The notes below the pieces were generated by a model, which worked only from the letters and a program-made list of their open reading frames with translations, searched no databases and was not told the DNA's origin. Both the position numbers and the translations under genes were made by a program. DNA of 64,000 nt, from positions 62,001 through 126,000 of the forward strand of contig NZ_AEKT01000020.1 in assembly GCF_000193635.1 (NCBI RefSeq). The letters are read 5' to 3'. Within the stretch, counting starts at the first letter, position 1. Each line of letters starts with the position of its first letter. The DNA comes from Weissella cibaria KACC 11862 (GTDB lineage: Bacteria > Bacillota > Bacilli > Lactobacillales > Lactobacillaceae). Below are positions 33,527 to 43,975 of the stretch, piece by piece.

Positions 33527-35833
33527 TTAGCTCTCCTGCTTACTTAAGTTCGTCAACAATGTTTCGAGTTCACTTGTCGAACTGTAAATCAACTGTTGTT
33601 CTAGTTCTCGCTGTGCCACGAAACGCTGATATGACGGCATTTCTTCCAAGACCACTTGTTGTGGCGCAGGCACGGCGTTTAAGACGCCATCAATAATTGT
33701 AACAAATTTTGCGTCTGAAAACACCTGCAATATTAAGGTTAACATATTTCTATCGATTTGTAAGTGCGAAACAATTGCATCATACTGCGTTCGCAACGAA
33801 ACATCCGAAAATGATCGAGCAAATTTGTAAACTTTCGCGAAATCGGCCTTTGATGGCATCTTTTGTAAATACTTTGGTGACTTCGTGTAGAATATTGGGG
33901 CCAATCGACCTGCCGGCACGAATTTCAGCAAATCCGCTAACTGACTTAGCTCCTCCGGCATATCAACAAAGGCCATTGTCCCAACGCTCGTTCGATTAAA
34001 AGCATCCTCCCAGTAAATAGCTTCGCCGGGGGCCTGAATCGTCGGACCTAACTGTTCGTAGTGTTTTTTATTAAAGAAAATATAACTAGCCGGCTCCGCT
34101 AATGTTTGTCGCGTTAAGCGGGTTGTCCGCCAATCCAGCAGCGATGACCCCGCAGCTTCAATATCCGTTAGCATCATTTGATAGGTCACATCACCACGGA
34201 AACGATTCTCGCTCATCGTCCCCACAATTTTGATTGATTCAAAACGACCTGCTAAATCTTCGGCAAGCGATCCACGGCCAAACGCAATCACCGGCAACGA
34301 GCCCACTTGTGTGCTTGCCGTGAAACGGAGGTGCTTGCCTTCACTCATGGTTTTAACATTTTGCACCCCGTTCAACGCCACAGCAAACAGCGGCTCTGGA
34401 TTACCTTCACCAAAGGGTGCTAAGACTTGCAGCTGTTCATAATTCTGCGCATTGAACTCTTTGGCCGTTACTTCGGCTGCAATGCGAATTTCTGGCAATC
34501 CTGCTTCCGCAAGGCCCTGTGCATCCGCTTCAGTCCGTAAAACGTCGCGAACGGCTTGCAAATTGGCTGTTGGAATTGTCATTCCCGCAGCACTGGCGTG
34601 ACCACCAAATGCGGTTAACAAATCTCGGTGACCATCCAGACCGGCGAATAAGTCAAATGCCGGCACAGAACGGCCCGAGCCTTTCATCTGACCATCTTCG
34701 TCATTGAGCACGATTGCTGGCTTGCCTGTAGCCTCGACTACCTTGCTGGCAACAATGCCAAGAACACCTTCATGCCAACCGTGGCCAGCGATAACCAACA
34801 CCGGGTCAGCCGCCAACGTTTGTGCCTGTGCTAACGCCTCATCAGAAATTGTTGCAACCAATTCCTGTCGTTCACGATTCAACGTTTCAATTTGACCAGC
34901 CAACGCACTCGCTTCCTCTGGATCATCGGCTAACAACAGCCGGACACCATCCGTTGCATCGGCTAAACGGCCGAGTGCATTTAAACGTGGTCCGATGGTA
35001 AAACCAATCGTCATTGAATCGATATCGGCTTGATTAGTGCCAGCAGTTTGTAGTAAGGCTGCTAAACCAGGGCGTGGATCTTCCTTGAGATTAGCCAAGC
35101 CCATTGCAACAATTGCCCGGTTTTCGTCAACCAATTCCATCACATCAGCGACCGCTCCCAAAGCGGCCAAATCCATCACTTCATCAGCTGGCTCTTCCAA
35201 CAAAGCCGAGGCAACTTTAAAGGCCACGCCGGCACCAGATAAGCCACCAAATGGATATGCCCCATCTGGGTGACGTGGGTGAACCACCGCAACCGCCTCT
35301 GGTAACTCGGCAGGCATCTCGTGGTGATCAGTCACAATGACGTCGACCCCGTTATTCATTAACCAAGCGACTTCATCCCGTCCTGACACACCATTATCGA
35401 CTGTAATCAATAATTGCATGCCTTCACCAGCTAAACGTTGATACTGCGCTAAATTAGGGCCGTAACCATCTTTAAAACGGTTAGGCACATAATAACTAAC
35501 ATCGGCGCCCATCAACTCCAAGGCCCATGTCATGATGGCGGTACTGGTAATGCCGTCCACATCATAGTCCCCGTACACGACAATCTTTTCACCATTGTCA
35601 ATGGCCGTCATGATTCGTGTAATCGCAACATCCATATCATGTAATAAGAACGGGTCATATAAGCCTTCAACACCAGGACGCAAAAACGCATTAGCCGTTT
35701 CAATGGTATCATAGCCACGATTAACTAAAATTTTGGCAACCAATTCTGAAACACCAAAGGTCTCAGCGATTTCTTTGGCTGCCGCCTCGTTTGCAACGGC
35801 CGGGAAATCCCATTGATAGTGTGGTGAAATCAT
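33527..35833 (-). CDS. recJ: Single-stranded-DNA-specific exonuclease RecJ
   Basis: RecJ degrades single-stranded DNA 5' to 3' in repair and recombination. The 768-residue protein has the DHH phosphoesterase core ([45 protein letters not shown]), the DHHA1 part ([27 protein letters not shown]) and a C-terminal extension (about 560-768) typical of lactobacillar RecJ. AAGGAGGC precedes the ATG. It is the second gene of an rnz-recJ-apt unit. Confidence 0.95.
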   Translation of the reverse strand: MISPHYQWDFPAVANEAAAKEIAETFGVSELVAKILVNRGYDTIETANAFLRPGVEGLYDPFLLHDMDVAITRIMTAIDNGEKIVVYGDYDVDGITSTAIMTWALELMGADVSYYVPNRFKDGYGPNLAQYQRLAGEGMQLLITVDNGVSGRDEVAWLMNNGVDVIVTDHHEMPAELPEAVAVVHPRHPDGAYPFGGLSGAGVAFKVASALLEEPADEVMDLAALGAVADVMELVDENRAIVAMGLANLKEDPRPGLAALLQTAGTNQADIDSMTIGFTIGPRLNALGRLADATDGVRLLLADDPEEASALAGQIETLNRERQELVATISDEALAQAQTLAADPVLVIAGHGWHEGVLGIVASKVVEATGKPAIVLNDEDGQMKGSGRSVPAFDLFAGLDGHRDLLTAFGGHASAAGMTIPTANLQAVRDVLRTEADAQGLAEAGLPEIRIAAEVTAKEFNAQNYEQLQVLAPFGEGNPEPLFAVALNGVQNVKTMSEGKHLRFTASTQVGSLPVIAFGRGSLAEDLAGRFESIKIVGTMSENRFRGDVTYQMMLTDIEAAGSSLLDWRTTRLTRQTLAEPASYIFFNKKHYEQLGPTIQAPGEAIYWEDAFNRTSVGTMAFVDMPEELSQLADLLKFVPAGRLAPIFYTKSPKYLQKMPSKADFAKVYKFARSFSDVSLRTQYDAIVSHLQIDRNMLTLILQVFSDAKFVTIIDGVLNAVPAPQQVVLEEMPSYQRFVAQRELEQQLIYSSTSELETLLTNLSKQES

Positions 35834-35849
35834 CTGTTTGCCTCCTTAC

Positions 35850-36833
35850 TTACTGTTCGTCTTCATCTACCGGCGTCAATTTAACTGGTTTGCTATTGCT
35901 TTGCTCACCAAACGGCACCTCAAATACATCAAAATCGTTCACAACGCGGGTATTTTCAAAAATTGTCCGCGCTTGATAAGCGAGTTCATTCGCTGACTTA
36001 CCGGCATAACGCGCTGAAATGTGCGTTAGCAATAAGCGACCCACGCCAGCATTTTCAGCGACTTCAGCCGCCTGAATGCTCGTTGAGTGGTAGTGATTAC
36101 GCGCTTGTTTACCTTCACCTTTACCATAGGTTGATTCGTGCACGAGGACATCAGCCCCTGTCGCAAGCTCACCAGCATTTGGTGTCTTACGCGTATCACC
36201 TAAAATAACAACTGTCCGGCCTTTTTTAGCAGGGCCAATGACATCAGCACTCTTAATTTCACGGCCATCAGGCAATGTAATATCATTGCCACGCTTCAAT
36301 TGTCCGTACAAGGGACCTTCTGGCACTTGCATCGCCCTTAAGCGTTCGACCAAAAGTTCACCGGCGTGATCATGTTCAACAACGCGATAACCAAATGACA
36401 AAATTTTGTGATCCAACGGTAAAGCTGTCACCGTAAATTTGTCAGTCCGCAGTACCTCACCACCTTCATTTGGTAGTTCGACAAACTTCAATGGATACGT
36501 TAAATGCGTTTGTGCCACGCGAAGACTCGTTTCCACGAATTGCTTAATCCCATGGGGACCATAAATCACCAATTCTTCTTCGCCGCCCTGAAATGAACGG
36601 GAAGACAACAAGCCTGGTAGTCCATAAATGTGATCACCGTGCAAGTGGGTGACAAAAATCTTATCCACCTTCCGTGGACGAATCGTTGATTGTAGCATTT
36701 GAATTTGCGTGCCTTCACCGGCATCAAACAACCAAACGGAATTAATTTCTTCTAGCAAGCGAAGCGCGATACTCGTTACATTACGAAAACGAGCTGGCAC
36801 ACCTGCACCAGTTCCTAGAAACTCGATTTGCAT
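35850..36833 (-). CDS. rnz: Ribonuclease Z
   Basis: The enzyme trims tRNA 3' ends. The 327-residue metallo-beta-lactamase fold has [30 protein letters not shown], the zinc motif [15 protein letters not shown] and later ligands [10 protein letters not shown] and [12 protein letters not shown]. It is slightly longer than usual, with a polar C-terminal tail. AAAAGGAG precedes the ATG. It is the first gene of the rnz-recJ-apt unit. Confidence 0.96.
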   Translation of the reverse strand: MQIEFLGTGAGVPARFRNVTSIALRLLEEINSVWLFDAGEGTQIQMLQSTIRPRKVDKIFVTHLHGDHIYGLPGLLSSRSFQGGEEELVIYGPHGIKQFVETSLRVAQTHLTYPLKFVELPNEGGEVLRTDKFTVTALPLDHKILSFGYRVVEHDHAGELLVERLRAMQVPEGPLYGQLKRGNDITLPDGREIKSADVIGPAKKGRTVVILGDTRKTPNAGELATGADVLVHESTYGKGEGKQARNHYHSTSIQAAEVAENAGVGRLLLTHISARYAGKSANELAYQARTIFENTRVVNDFDVFEVPFGEQSNSKPVKLTPVDEDEQ

Positions 36834-36867
36834 GATATTAGGAACTCCTTTTATCTATCTCTCAAAC

Positions 36868-36892
36868 AAAAAACCGCCATAATGACGGTTTA
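36868..36892 (-). terminator. Terminator upstream of rnz
   Basis: The stem AAACCGTCA/TGGCGGTTT with a T6 tail on the minus strand ends the gene at 36948. Confidence 0.75.
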
Positions 36893-36947
36893 AACTAACT
36901 ATTAGTCTATCATTTTTTGCCGCATATTTATAGACCCACGCATTAAA

Positions 36948-37676
36948 TCAGAAGGTGACCCGAAGCTTTGCAGATGGCCCGACCAAGATATTGCCATGAC
37001 GATCCTTGACTGTTGCAAATTGCAAATCAATATCGTTTGTAGCACCCTTCGGAATGAAAACCGTCACGGTTGCATCAGTGTAACCCCCGGCTGGAATGCC
37101 AGCCACGCTCAACTTAGGGTCATTGACCAAACCGTTTAATTCAGACATCGTTGGCTTACCCTTAAACCCAATTGTTGTCACACCTGGCGTCACACCGAAC
37201 GTTGTACTATCATTCGTAATCCGATAGGCAATGACCAGTGTTTCATACCCATTGGCTAATTTAGGTGTATTCAGAACACGCCGCGCATTTTGCAGGGCTT
37301 TTGTCGAGCGCGCAGTATTTTTGTAGCGGGCAATTCGAGTAACCTGATAAATAAAATTGTGATTTTGCAACGTTGCATTTACAGCGTTGTCTCCAACCAA
37401 CTTTTCTGCAACCCCACTACTCGTGAGCCGATACTGACCGACTTGCGTCAAACGGCCATTTGCGACGAACTCCTTCGACTTCAAATCACTGGCAGTTGGC
37501 GTACCGGCCGATTTCTTTTTTCCTGTTGGCAAATCATGATTACTAGGTGTGTTCGCTTGTTCAGCAAACGTATGCGCTGGTTTTGTCACATTGCTGGTGT
37601 GATAAAAAAATATCACCACGCTCGCAAATACCAGTAACAAAATTGCGGTGATCAACCACCCTAAGCGTTTTTGCAT
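36948..37676 (-). CDS. Membrane-anchored extracellular protein, DUF5067/DUF4352-like
   Basis: The 242-residue protein has one N-terminal helix (WLITAILLLVFASVVIFFYH), a polar linker, then an immunoglobulin-like beta domain (about 100-242: YETLVIAYRITNDSTTFGV, TVTVFIPKGA) of the kind found in DUF5067/telomeric-repeat-like lactobacillar proteins. The function is unknown. The start 37674-37676 sits 8 bases after GGAG; an ATG 6 bases upstream is too close. It follows the 90-residue gene by 13 bases. Confidence 0.7.
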   Translation of the reverse strand: MQKRLGWLITAILLLVFASVVIFFYHTSNVTKPAHTFAEQANTPSNHDLPTGKKKSAGTPTASDLKSKEFVANGRLTQVGQYRLTSSGVAEKLVGDNAVNATLQNHNFIYQVTRIARYKNTARSTKALQNARRVLNTPKLANGYETLVIAYRITNDSTTFGVTPGVTTIGFKGKPTMSELNGLVNDPKLSVAGIPAGGYTDATVTVFIPKGATNDIDLQFATVKDRHGNILVGPSAKLRVTF

Positions 37677-37689
37677 TCTCATTTCTCCA

Positions 37690-37962
37690 TCATCCAAGAA
37701 CCAGGGCGTCGTCGACAATCCGGTATCCATACACCGGATGTAGCGTGAAATCATCATCACGCACCACTATCTGCAATGAATCAGGAGTCTGCATAATCAC
37801 CTCCGCCAATTCTGCTTGATAGGCCACGTCCGTTGTCATGACTAGCAAATCCCCATCACGCCCAAGTAAGCGAACTGGTTGCACCTGGTCATCTAGTCGC
37901 ACCGCCAACAAACGATTCGTTGGCATGCCAGATGTCGCTGCTTTAAAATCTGCTAATAGCAT
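37690..37962 (-). CDS. Small cytoplasmic protein of unknown function
   Basis: The 90-residue protein has no signal or membrane segment; it is mostly predicted beta strands (RLLAVRLDDQVQPVRLLGRD, LQIVVRDDDFTLHPVYGYRI). GGAGAG precedes the ATG. It is co-transcribed with the membrane-anchored DUF5067-like protein. I do not recognise the family. Confidence 0.65.
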   Translation of the reverse strand: MLLADFKAATSGMPTNRLLAVRLDDQVQPVRLLGRDGDLLVMTTDVAYQAELAEVIMQTPDSLQIVVRDDDFTLHPVYGYRIVDDALVLG

Positions 37963-38007
37963 GTCTTGCTCTCCATTGGTAATTTCTTACCGTTAATCTT
38001 ACCACAC

Positions 38008-38040
38008 AAAAAAGGTGACTAACCTTAAGATTAGCCACCT
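38008..38040 (-). terminator. Terminator after dnaJ
   Basis: The stem AGGTGGCTAATCTT with its complement and a T6 tail on the minus strand. Confidence 0.85.
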
Positions 38041-38054
38041 GATTAATGGTCGGT

Positions 38055-38966
38055 TTAACCGAAGAAGCCCTTCTTGTGCTCACCAGTCATTGCTGCTTGG
38101 AATGCCTCAAGCGCCTTCTTTTGGTCCTTATTCAACTTCTTAGGCACATCAACGTAAATCGTAACGATGTGATCACCTTGGCCACCGCGCATAAATGGCG
38201 CTCCTTGGCCACGAAGACGGAAGTTTGCTTCAGTTGGCGTACCGGCGGGTACCTTCAACTTCTTCAAACCATTAACCGTCTTCACTTCAATTTCGCCACC
38301 CAAGACAGCTGTTGCATAATCGATTGGCACACGTGAGTAAATCGTGCCACCATCACGTTCAAAGCCATCCTTTGACGCTTCAACGCGGAAGACCACAAAC
38401 AAATCTCCGTATGGGCCCCCGTTATAACCAGCCTCACCTTGGCCAGACAAGCGCATTTGTTGACCATTCTCGACACCCGCAGGCACCGTCACCTTCAACT
38501 CCTTGCTTTCTTGACCACCGTTATCCGTTGAACGCGTGTATGAAATCGTTGTCTCTTTACCAAAAACAGCCTCTTCAAACGTCAAGTTCATGCGGTATTG
38601 CAAGTCTTGCCCCTTGCGTGGACGATTAGGGTCTTGGAAGCCACCACCAAACATTTGACTGAAAATATCACCCAAATCAGAGAAGTCGCCGTATTGACCA
38701 CCGCCGAAGCCACCAAAGCCGCCTTGGCCACCGAAGCCACCAGCTTGACCATCAGTCGCACCGTATTGATCATACATCGCACGCTTTTGCTCATCACCAA
38801 GGGTCTCGTACGCTTCTTGTACATCCTTGTATTTCTGCTCAGCACCCTCTTCGTGGTTCAAATCAGGGTGGTACTTCTTTGATAGCTTGCGGTAAGCCTT
38901 CTTAATCTCATCTTGTGAGGCGTTCTTATCCACGCCCAAACGTTCGTATAGCTCCGTATTATTCAT
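38055..38966 (-). CDS. dnaJ: DnaJ-type co-chaperone lacking the zinc finger
   Basis: The co-chaperone stimulates DnaK ATPase and delivers substrates. The 303-residue protein has a J domain (1-70, HPD at 33-35), a Gly/Phe region (about 75-110), then directly the two C-terminal substrate domains ([40 protein letters not shown]). The CxxCxGxG zinc-finger repeats of class A DnaJ are absent: there is not one Cys pair. It is therefore class B (CbpA-like), though it sits in the place of dnaJ after dnaK. The start 38964-38966 follows GGAGG by 8 bases. Confidence 0.92.
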   Translation of the reverse strand: MNNTELYERLGVDKNASQDEIKKAYRKLSKKYHPDLNHEEGAEQKYKDVQEAYETLGDEQKRAMYDQYGATDGQAGGFGGQGGFGGFGGGQYGDFSDLGDIFSQMFGGGFQDPNRPRKGQDLQYRMNLTFEEAVFGKETTISYTRSTDNGGQESKELKVTVPAGVENGQQMRLSGQGEAGYNGGPYGDLFVVFRVEASKDGFERDGGTIYSRVPIDYATAVLGGEIEVKTVNGLKKLKVPAGTPTEANFRLRGQGAPFMRGGQGDHIVTIYVDVPKKLNKDQKKALEAFQAAMTGEHKKGFFG

Positions 38967-38999
38967 GAGGCCAACCTCCATCTTTATCTCAATATGTAT

Positions 39000-39028
39000 C
39001 ACAAAGCGAGGCTCGCACCTCGCTTTGT
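39000..39028 (-). other. Strong hairpin between dnaK and dnaJ
   Basis: The stem CACAAAGCGAGG/CCTCGCTTTGTG with a 5-6 base loop has no T-run after it on the minus strand. It is probably an mRNA-processing or stability element that uncouples dnaK and dnaJ levels. Confidence 0.6.
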
Positions 39029-39082
39029 GTCTAATCTGTAACTGGTAGGAAAATGCACAGACTAGGAATTTAATTTTTTAGA

Positions 39083-40912
39083 TTACTTCTTGTCGTCAGA
39101 AACGTCTTCGAAGTCACCATCAACCGTGTTGTCATCACTTGATGAAGCACCGTCAGTAGCTTGCGCACCTTGATCAGGAGCAGCTTGTTGGTACAACTTA
39201 ACAGCCAATTCTTGCGCAACCTTTTCCAAAGCTTCCTTCTTCGTCTTCATGTCGTCCAAATTGTCGGCTTCCTTAGCAGTCTTCAATTCAGCAACAGCGT
39301 CTTCAACTGGCTTCTTGTCCGTATCAGGCAACTTGTCGCCAACCTCTTCCAATGTCTTTTCTGATTGGAAAATCAATTGGTCAACATCGTTACGCAAGTC
39401 AACTTCTTCCTTACGCTTCTTGTCGGCCTCTTCGTTAGCCTTCGCGTCATTCATCATACGCTCAATTTCTTCGTCTGACAATGAACCAGAGCTTTGGATC
39501 GTAATCTTTTGCTCCTTGTTCGTTCCCAAATCCTTAGCAGAAACAGAAACGATACCGTTACGGTCGATGTCGAACTTAACTTCGATTTGTGGCACACCAC
39601 GTGGTGCAGCAGGAATGTCAGTCAATTGGAAACGACCCAACGTCTTGTTATCAGCAGCCATTGAACGCTCACCTTGCAAAACGTGGATATCAACAGCGGG
39701 TTGGTTATCAGCGGCCGTTGAGAACACTTGTGACTTTGACGTAGGAATCGTCGTGTTGCGGTCGATCAACTTCGTGAACACACCACCCATCGTTTCGATA
39801 CCCAATGACAATGGCGTCACATCAAGCAAAACCACGTCCTTAACGTCACCAGTAATCACACCACCTTGCACAGCGGCTCCCAAAGCAACCGCTTCGTCAG
39901 GGTTAATTGAGTGATCAGGCTCCTTGCCAGTCAAAGCCTTAACAGACTCTTGCACAGCAGGAATACGCGTTGAACCACCGTTCAAGATAACCTTGTCGAT
40001 GTCGTTGATTGACAAACCAGCATCCTTCAAAGCTTGACGAACAGGCTCTTCCGCACGCTTTACCAAGTCAGCCGTCAATTGGTTGAATTGGGCACGCGTC
40101 AAAGTCGTTTGCAAGTGCAATGGACCAGCTTCGGTTGCCGTAATAAATGGCAAATCAATTTGCGCTTCAGTTGCTGATGACAACGTCTTCTTTGCCGTCT
40201 CTGCAGCATCCTTCAAACGTTGCAAGGCCAACTTGTCAGCCTTCAAATCAACCCCATTTTCAGCCTTGAAGTTATCGGCCAACCAGTCAATAACCTTTTG
40301 GTCAAAGTCGTCACCACCAAGGTGTGTGTCACCATTTGTTGACAAAACTTCGAAAACACCATCACCCAACTCAAGGATAGAAACGTCAAACGTTCCACCA
40401 CCCAAGTCATAAACAAGGACCTTTTCGTCGTTCTCCAACTTGTCCAAACCGTATGCCAAAGCAGCGGCCGTTGGCTCGTTGATGATACGCTCAACTTCCA
40501 AGCCGGCAATCTTACCAGCATCCTTAGTTGCTTGACGTTGCGCATCGTTAAAGTAAGCAGGTACCGTGATAACAGCCTTATCAACCGTCTCACCAAGGTA
40601 ATCTTCAGCGTACTTCTTGATGTATTGCAAGATAATGGCTGAAATTTCTTGTGGCGTGTAGTCCTTGCCATCAACCGTTACCTTGTAACCAGCTTCACCC
40701 ATGTGTGACTTGATTGACAAAATCGTGTCAGGGTTTGTGATAGCTTGACGCTTAGCAGTATCACCGACTTGCGTCTCGCCGTTCTTAAATGAAACAGCTG
40801 ATGGCGTCGTACGACCACCGTTTGGGTTAGTGATAACCTTTGGTTGGCCACCTTCCAAAACGGCAACAGCTGAGTTTGTTGTTCCCAAATCAATTCCAAT
40901 GATCTTTGACAT
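39083..40912 (-). CDS. dnaK: Molecular chaperone DnaK (Hsp70)
   Basis: The ATP-driven chaperone has 609 residues, as in other Firmicutes. It shows [62 protein letters not shown], the linker [15 protein letters not shown] and the C-terminal lid. GAGG precedes the ATG. It is third in hrcA-grpE-dnaK-dnaJ. Confidence 0.99.
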   Translation of the reverse strand: MSKIIGIDLGTTNSAVAVLEGGQPKVITNPNGGRTTPSAVSFKNGETQVGDTAKRQAITNPDTILSIKSHMGEAGYKVTVDGKDYTPQEISAIILQYIKKYAEDYLGETVDKAVITVPAYFNDAQRQATKDAGKIAGLEVERIINEPTAAALAYGLDKLENDEKVLVYDLGGGTFDVSILELGDGVFEVLSTNGDTHLGGDDFDQKVIDWLADNFKAENGVDLKADKLALQRLKDAAETAKKTLSSATEAQIDLPFITATEAGPLHLQTTLTRAQFNQLTADLVKRAEEPVRQALKDAGLSINDIDKVILNGGSTRIPAVQESVKALTGKEPDHSINPDEAVALGAAVQGGVITGDVKDVVLLDVTPLSLGIETMGGVFTKLIDRNTTIPTSKSQVFSTAADNQPAVDIHVLQGERSMAADNKTLGRFQLTDIPAAPRGVPQIEVKFDIDRNGIVSVSAKDLGTNKEQKITIQSSGSLSDEEIERMMNDAKANEEADKKRKEEVDLRNDVDQLIFQSEKTLEEVGDKLPDTDKKPVEDAVAELKTAKEADNLDDMKTKKEALEKVAQELAVKLYQQAAPDQGAQATDGASSSDDNTVDGDFEDVSDDKK

Positions 40913-40968
40913 AATGTTTTTACCTCTTATTGATCAATTTTTATTTTTAATAGTAAGTGAATAGTTGT

Positions 40969-41511
40969 TTAGTTATAAACAGCTACCATCGCTGGACGAA
41001 TCACACGGTCCGCCAAGACATAACCCTTTTGAAGAACCTGGGCAATCGTATCTGCCGGGTGATCCTCATCAGCCGGTACAGATTGGATTGCTTGGTGGAA
41101 GTTAGGATCAAATGGTTCACCTTCGGCCCCAACGGCCTTGATGTCATTATCTTCCAAGGCAGATGCCAATGTCTTATAGACCATTTCGACACCCGTCTTA
41201 ATTTGCTTAGCCGCATCGTCGTCAGCTTCTACTTGCAACGCACGTTCCAAGTTATCCAAAGCAGGCAAAACTGACTTTGCCAACTTTTGGCTCGCGTACT
41301 TAACTGCTTGTGCTTGTTCCTTTGCAAAACGTGTTTGCATGTTTTGCATCTCGGCGTGGGCACGCAAGTACTTATCTTCCGCTTCTGCAACCTTAGCTTC
41401 CATCGCAACCATTGGGTCGATTTCGACCGCTTCGGTTGTTTCGGTGTCAACATCCGGTGTCTCAACCGTTTCTTCAACTTCTTCTTCAGGAGTCTGCTTA
41501 TCTTCTGCCAT
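40969..41511 (-). CDS. grpE: Nucleotide exchange factor GrpE
   Basis: GrpE releases ADP from DnaK. The 180-residue protein has an acidic N-terminal tail, a long coiled coil (about 35-95) and a C-terminal beta part (GAEGEPFDPNFHQAIQSVPA; VLQKGYVLADRVIRPAMVAV). GAGGTG precedes the ATG. It lies between hrcA and dnaK. Confidence 0.97.
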   Translation of the reverse strand: MAEDKQTPEEEVEETVETPDVDTETTEAVEIDPMVAMEAKVAEAEDKYLRAHAEMQNMQTRFAKEQAQAVKYASQKLAKSVLPALDNLERALQVEADDDAAKQIKTGVEMVYKTLASALEDNDIKAVGAEGEPFDPNFHQAIQSVPADEDHPADTIAQVLQKGYVLADRVIRPAMVAVYN

Positions 41512-41526
41512 GCTAACACCTCTTTT

Positions 41527-42552
41527 CTATCGGTAATATTCTAATAATTGTTGTGATAACGCGGTACGATATACATCAACTAATTCGACCATATCGGCGT
41601 ACATCATCGATGTTGGACCTAGAATGGCAACTGCCCCTACACCATGTTGCGGTACACGATAGGTTGCTGATACCAAACTGTAAGGTGACAACAGGCTATT
41701 CCCATTCTCATCCCCAATTTGTACCATCACACCATCATTCGCGTTGCCAACGACGTGACGCATAGCGGTCGGTGCATCCAGTAATTGATACAATTGCTTA
41801 ACTTCTTGCAAATTGGTATCAACCGTAAAGTCCATCAAATTCAAACGACCACCAACGAAAACCTTATCACGGATGGAGCGTGCCAACACATCACCAAACA
41901 GTTGCAAAAAAGCAACCGGCGTTCGAATTGTTCGCTCCATTTTCAATGGTAAATCGCCAGAAAGTGTTCGTAGAACATCAACAATTGGTTGGTTAACCAA
42001 TGTTTGATTAATGTAACGCACCATGTCATCTAAGCCATGTACATCCATTCCCTCGGGTAGTCTAAAACTCTGACTCGTTACCTGTCCATCGTTCGTCACG
42101 ATAATCGCCATAATTTGCTGGCCATCGACAGGCACCAACCGGAATCCCGACAATCGCGTGTCAACTGATTCCGGCTTCAATGCAATCACCGTGTAACCTG
42201 TTAGGTTTGCCATTTCAGTAACCATTTGTTGCACCAGATCATCAATTTGTTGGAAGTTACGGCTAAACACCCGTTCCAACGATTGGTGCACAGCTTCTGA
42301 CAATTGACGTCGTCGCATTAGTTTATCGACATAATAACGATAACCCCGTTGCGATGGCACCCGGCCAGAAGATGTATGTTCTTTTTGTAGCAATCCTTGC
42401 TCTTCCAATGAGGCCATTTCATTTCGGACAGTAGCCGAACTAACTGCCAACCCCAATTGTTCAAGCAATGATTTTGATCCAACAGCTTTACCGGTTTTTG
42501 CGTAATCTTGAATTATCGCGGCTAGAATTAACCGCTGCCGTTCTGTTAACAT
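41527..42552 (-). CDS. hrcA: Heat-inducible transcription repressor HrcA
   Basis: HrcA binds CIRCE and represses the class I heat-shock genes. The 341-residue protein has an N-terminal winged helix (ERQRLILAAIIQDYAKTGKA; VSSATVRNEMASLEEQGLL) and C-terminal GAF-like domains ending near GPTSMMYADMVELV. AGAGAGG precedes the ATG. It is the first gene of the operon, with two CIRCE sites directly upstream. Confidence 0.98.
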   Translation of the reverse strand: MLTERQRLILAAIIQDYAKTGKAVGSKSLLEQLGLAVSSATVRNEMASLEEQGLLQKEHTSSGRVPSQRGYRYYVDKLMRRRQLSEAVHQSLERVFSRNFQQIDDLVQQMVTEMANLTGYTVIALKPESVDTRLSGFRLVPVDGQQIMAIIVTNDGQVTSQSFRLPEGMDVHGLDDMVRYINQTLVNQPIVDVLRTLSGDLPLKMERTIRTPVAFLQLFGDVLARSIRDKVFVGGRLNLMDFTVDTNLQEVKQLYQLLDAPTAMRHVVGNANDGVMVQIGDENGNSLLSPYSLVSATYRVPQHGVGAVAILGPTSMMYADMVELVDVYRTALSQQLLEYYR

Positions 42553-42566
42553 ACGCTATACCTCTC

Positions 42567-42593
42567 TTAGCACTCTCTATCACTTCGTGCTAA
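42567..42593. promoter_or_regulatory. CIRCE element, proximal
   Basis: TTAGCACTC, nine bases and TCGTGCTAA match the HrcA operator TTAGCACTC-N9-GAGTGCTAA with two mismatches (TCG for GAG) in the right arm. It lies between the promoter and the hrcA start, so HrcA controls its own operon. Confidence 0.9.
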
Positions 42594-42601
42594 CACATAT
42601 T

Positions 42602-42630
42602 ATAATACACACCATGCAAACGCTTGTCAA
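42602..42630 (-). promoter_or_regulatory. hrcA operon promoter
   Basis: TTGACA (42625-42630), exactly 17 bases and TATTAT (42602-42607) on the minus strand, flanked on both sides by CIRCE elements. Confidence 0.85.
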
Positions 42631-42635
42631 CACTT

Positions 42636-42662
42636 TTAGCACTTTTAATTACAGAGTGCTAA
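42636..42662. promoter_or_regulatory. CIRCE element, distal
   Basis: TTAGCACTT, nine bases and GAGTGCTAA differ from the consensus by one base. It lies upstream of the -35 box; paired CIRCE sites around the promoter suggest tight control. Confidence 0.9.
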
Positions 42663-42694
42663 AAACGATTGTGTACGCATCAAATACGACCTAG

Positions 42695-42731
42695 CAAAAA
42701 GGACTGAGCCATCAAATGACTCAGTCCTTTT
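42695..42731 (-). terminator. Terminator after the Apf-like gene
   Basis: The stem AAAAGGACTGAGTCATT with its near-complement and a T5 tail on the minus strand. Confidence 0.85.
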
Positions 42732-42746
42732 AACTGTTTATATTTA

Positions 42747-43700
42747 TTAGTACCAACCAATTGCTTGAATGTGATTCCAAGCACCTTGTGGGTTACCGTA
42801 ACGATTAGCAATGTATGCCAAACCAACCTTGGCTTGCCCTTCAACTGACATGTCATAAATCCCCGTCGTTTGGAACAAGCCCACATATTGACCATTGCGT
42901 GCATTGACATTCCAACCTGATTCGTAGTTAATCAACAAATCAAGGTAGTATTGTTGCGTTGAATCCCAACCGTGCCAAGCTTGTGCAAAGCCCATCATTT
43001 GATCCTTAACAGAACCAGATGAAAGCTTAGTTACAACACCGTTTGCATCAGCTGAATAGTTTGCCCCATTAGCCGTGAACTTCGTGTTCTTACGCAAGAA
43101 GAACGTCCCATCATTACCGAAGAAGTATTGCTTGCCACCAATTGTTTGCAAGCCTTGCACAGCACGACCAACGTTATCAACGTAATACGTCATGCCCCAG
43201 GCATTCTCCCATGAATTTTGGATACGAGCCCCATTTTGGAACCAGTAATATGTGCCCATGTAGAATTGGAAACCTGTGTAACGGTAACCGTTTTGCATCC
43301 ACAACCAACCTGATGGTGTTGCGACATAACCATTGGCCTTACCGCGTGAGAAGAACGTACCATTGTTACCAAAATCGTAGTTAACGCCGTTAATTTCGTT
43401 AACACCTTGCACAGCACGTCCATCAGCCCCAACGTAGTAGCTCATGCCCCAAGCACTCTCCCATGAGTTTTCTTGACGCACGCCATCTTGGAACCAGTAG
43501 TAAGATCCCATGTAGAAACGGAAACCTGTGTAGCGTTGGCCATTTTCAAACCAGTACCAGCCAGTACCATCGTTCAAATACCCTGAACCTTGCACCGTTG
43601 CGGCACTTGCCGTCGTCTCAAATTGTGTTGTGTTTGCGATTGCCAATCCGGCCATCGCTGCAGTTGTTGCCAATACTAATTTCGCTTTATTACTAATCAT
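42747..43700 (-). CDS. Secreted Apf-like (lysozyme-like) surface protein with wall-binding repeats
   Basis: The 317-residue protein has a signal peptide (ISNKAKLVLATTAAMAGLAI, cut near ASA-AT) and two copies of the shared repeat (YTGFRFYMGSYYWF and YTGFQFYMGTYYWF, each with AVQG and FGNxGTFF). The C-terminal lysozyme-like domain is of the aggregation-promoting-factor type (LLINYESGWNVNARNGQYVG, with Glu as likely catalytic residue; tail IQAIGWY). It probably acts in wall turnover or surface adhesion. The start 43698-43700 was chosen because the signal begins there; the ribosome site is weak (GGGG 14 bases up), so the start is less certain. Confidence 0.85.
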   Translation of the reverse strand: MISNKAKLVLATTAAMAGLAIANTTQFETTASAATVQGSGYLNDGTGWYWFENGQRYTGFRFYMGSYYWFQDGVRQENSWESAWGMSYYVGADGRAVQGVNEINGVNYDFGNNGTFFSRGKANGYVATPSGWLWMQNGYRYTGFQFYMGTYYWFQNGARIQNSWENAWGMTYYVDNVGRAVQGLQTIGGKQYFFGNDGTFFLRKNTKFTANGANYSADANGVVTKLSSGSVKDQMMGFAQAWHGWDSTQQYYLDLLINYESGWNVNARNGQYVGLFQTTGIYDMSVEGQAKVGLAYIANRYGNPQGAWNHIQAIGWY

Positions 43701-43975
43701 ATCCGAATTTAAACCCCATTCTTGTAAACAGACTGTTCTGTATTCACGACGCATATCTGCGTCGGACTCGTTTTTACTAATTCGACTTTACTTAGTGTAT
43801 CGAGTTATAGTGACAGCCGGTTAAAGTGAAAGTTTCAAATCCGCGCCTTTTATTACTTGTATGTTACAAACCAAACGAGCATTACAGAATTCCGGATTTT
43901 TTGGTGGGATTTTGTGACGATGCCAGGATATTTTCGCGAGAATAATGTCACTGGTTTTTCACAAGCCTAAATGGA

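Noticed and set aside
39249-39914. 221-codon plus-strand open frame within dnaK
   Set aside because: It is antisense of a highly biased, well-expressed gene; it is Ser-rich with no start signals.
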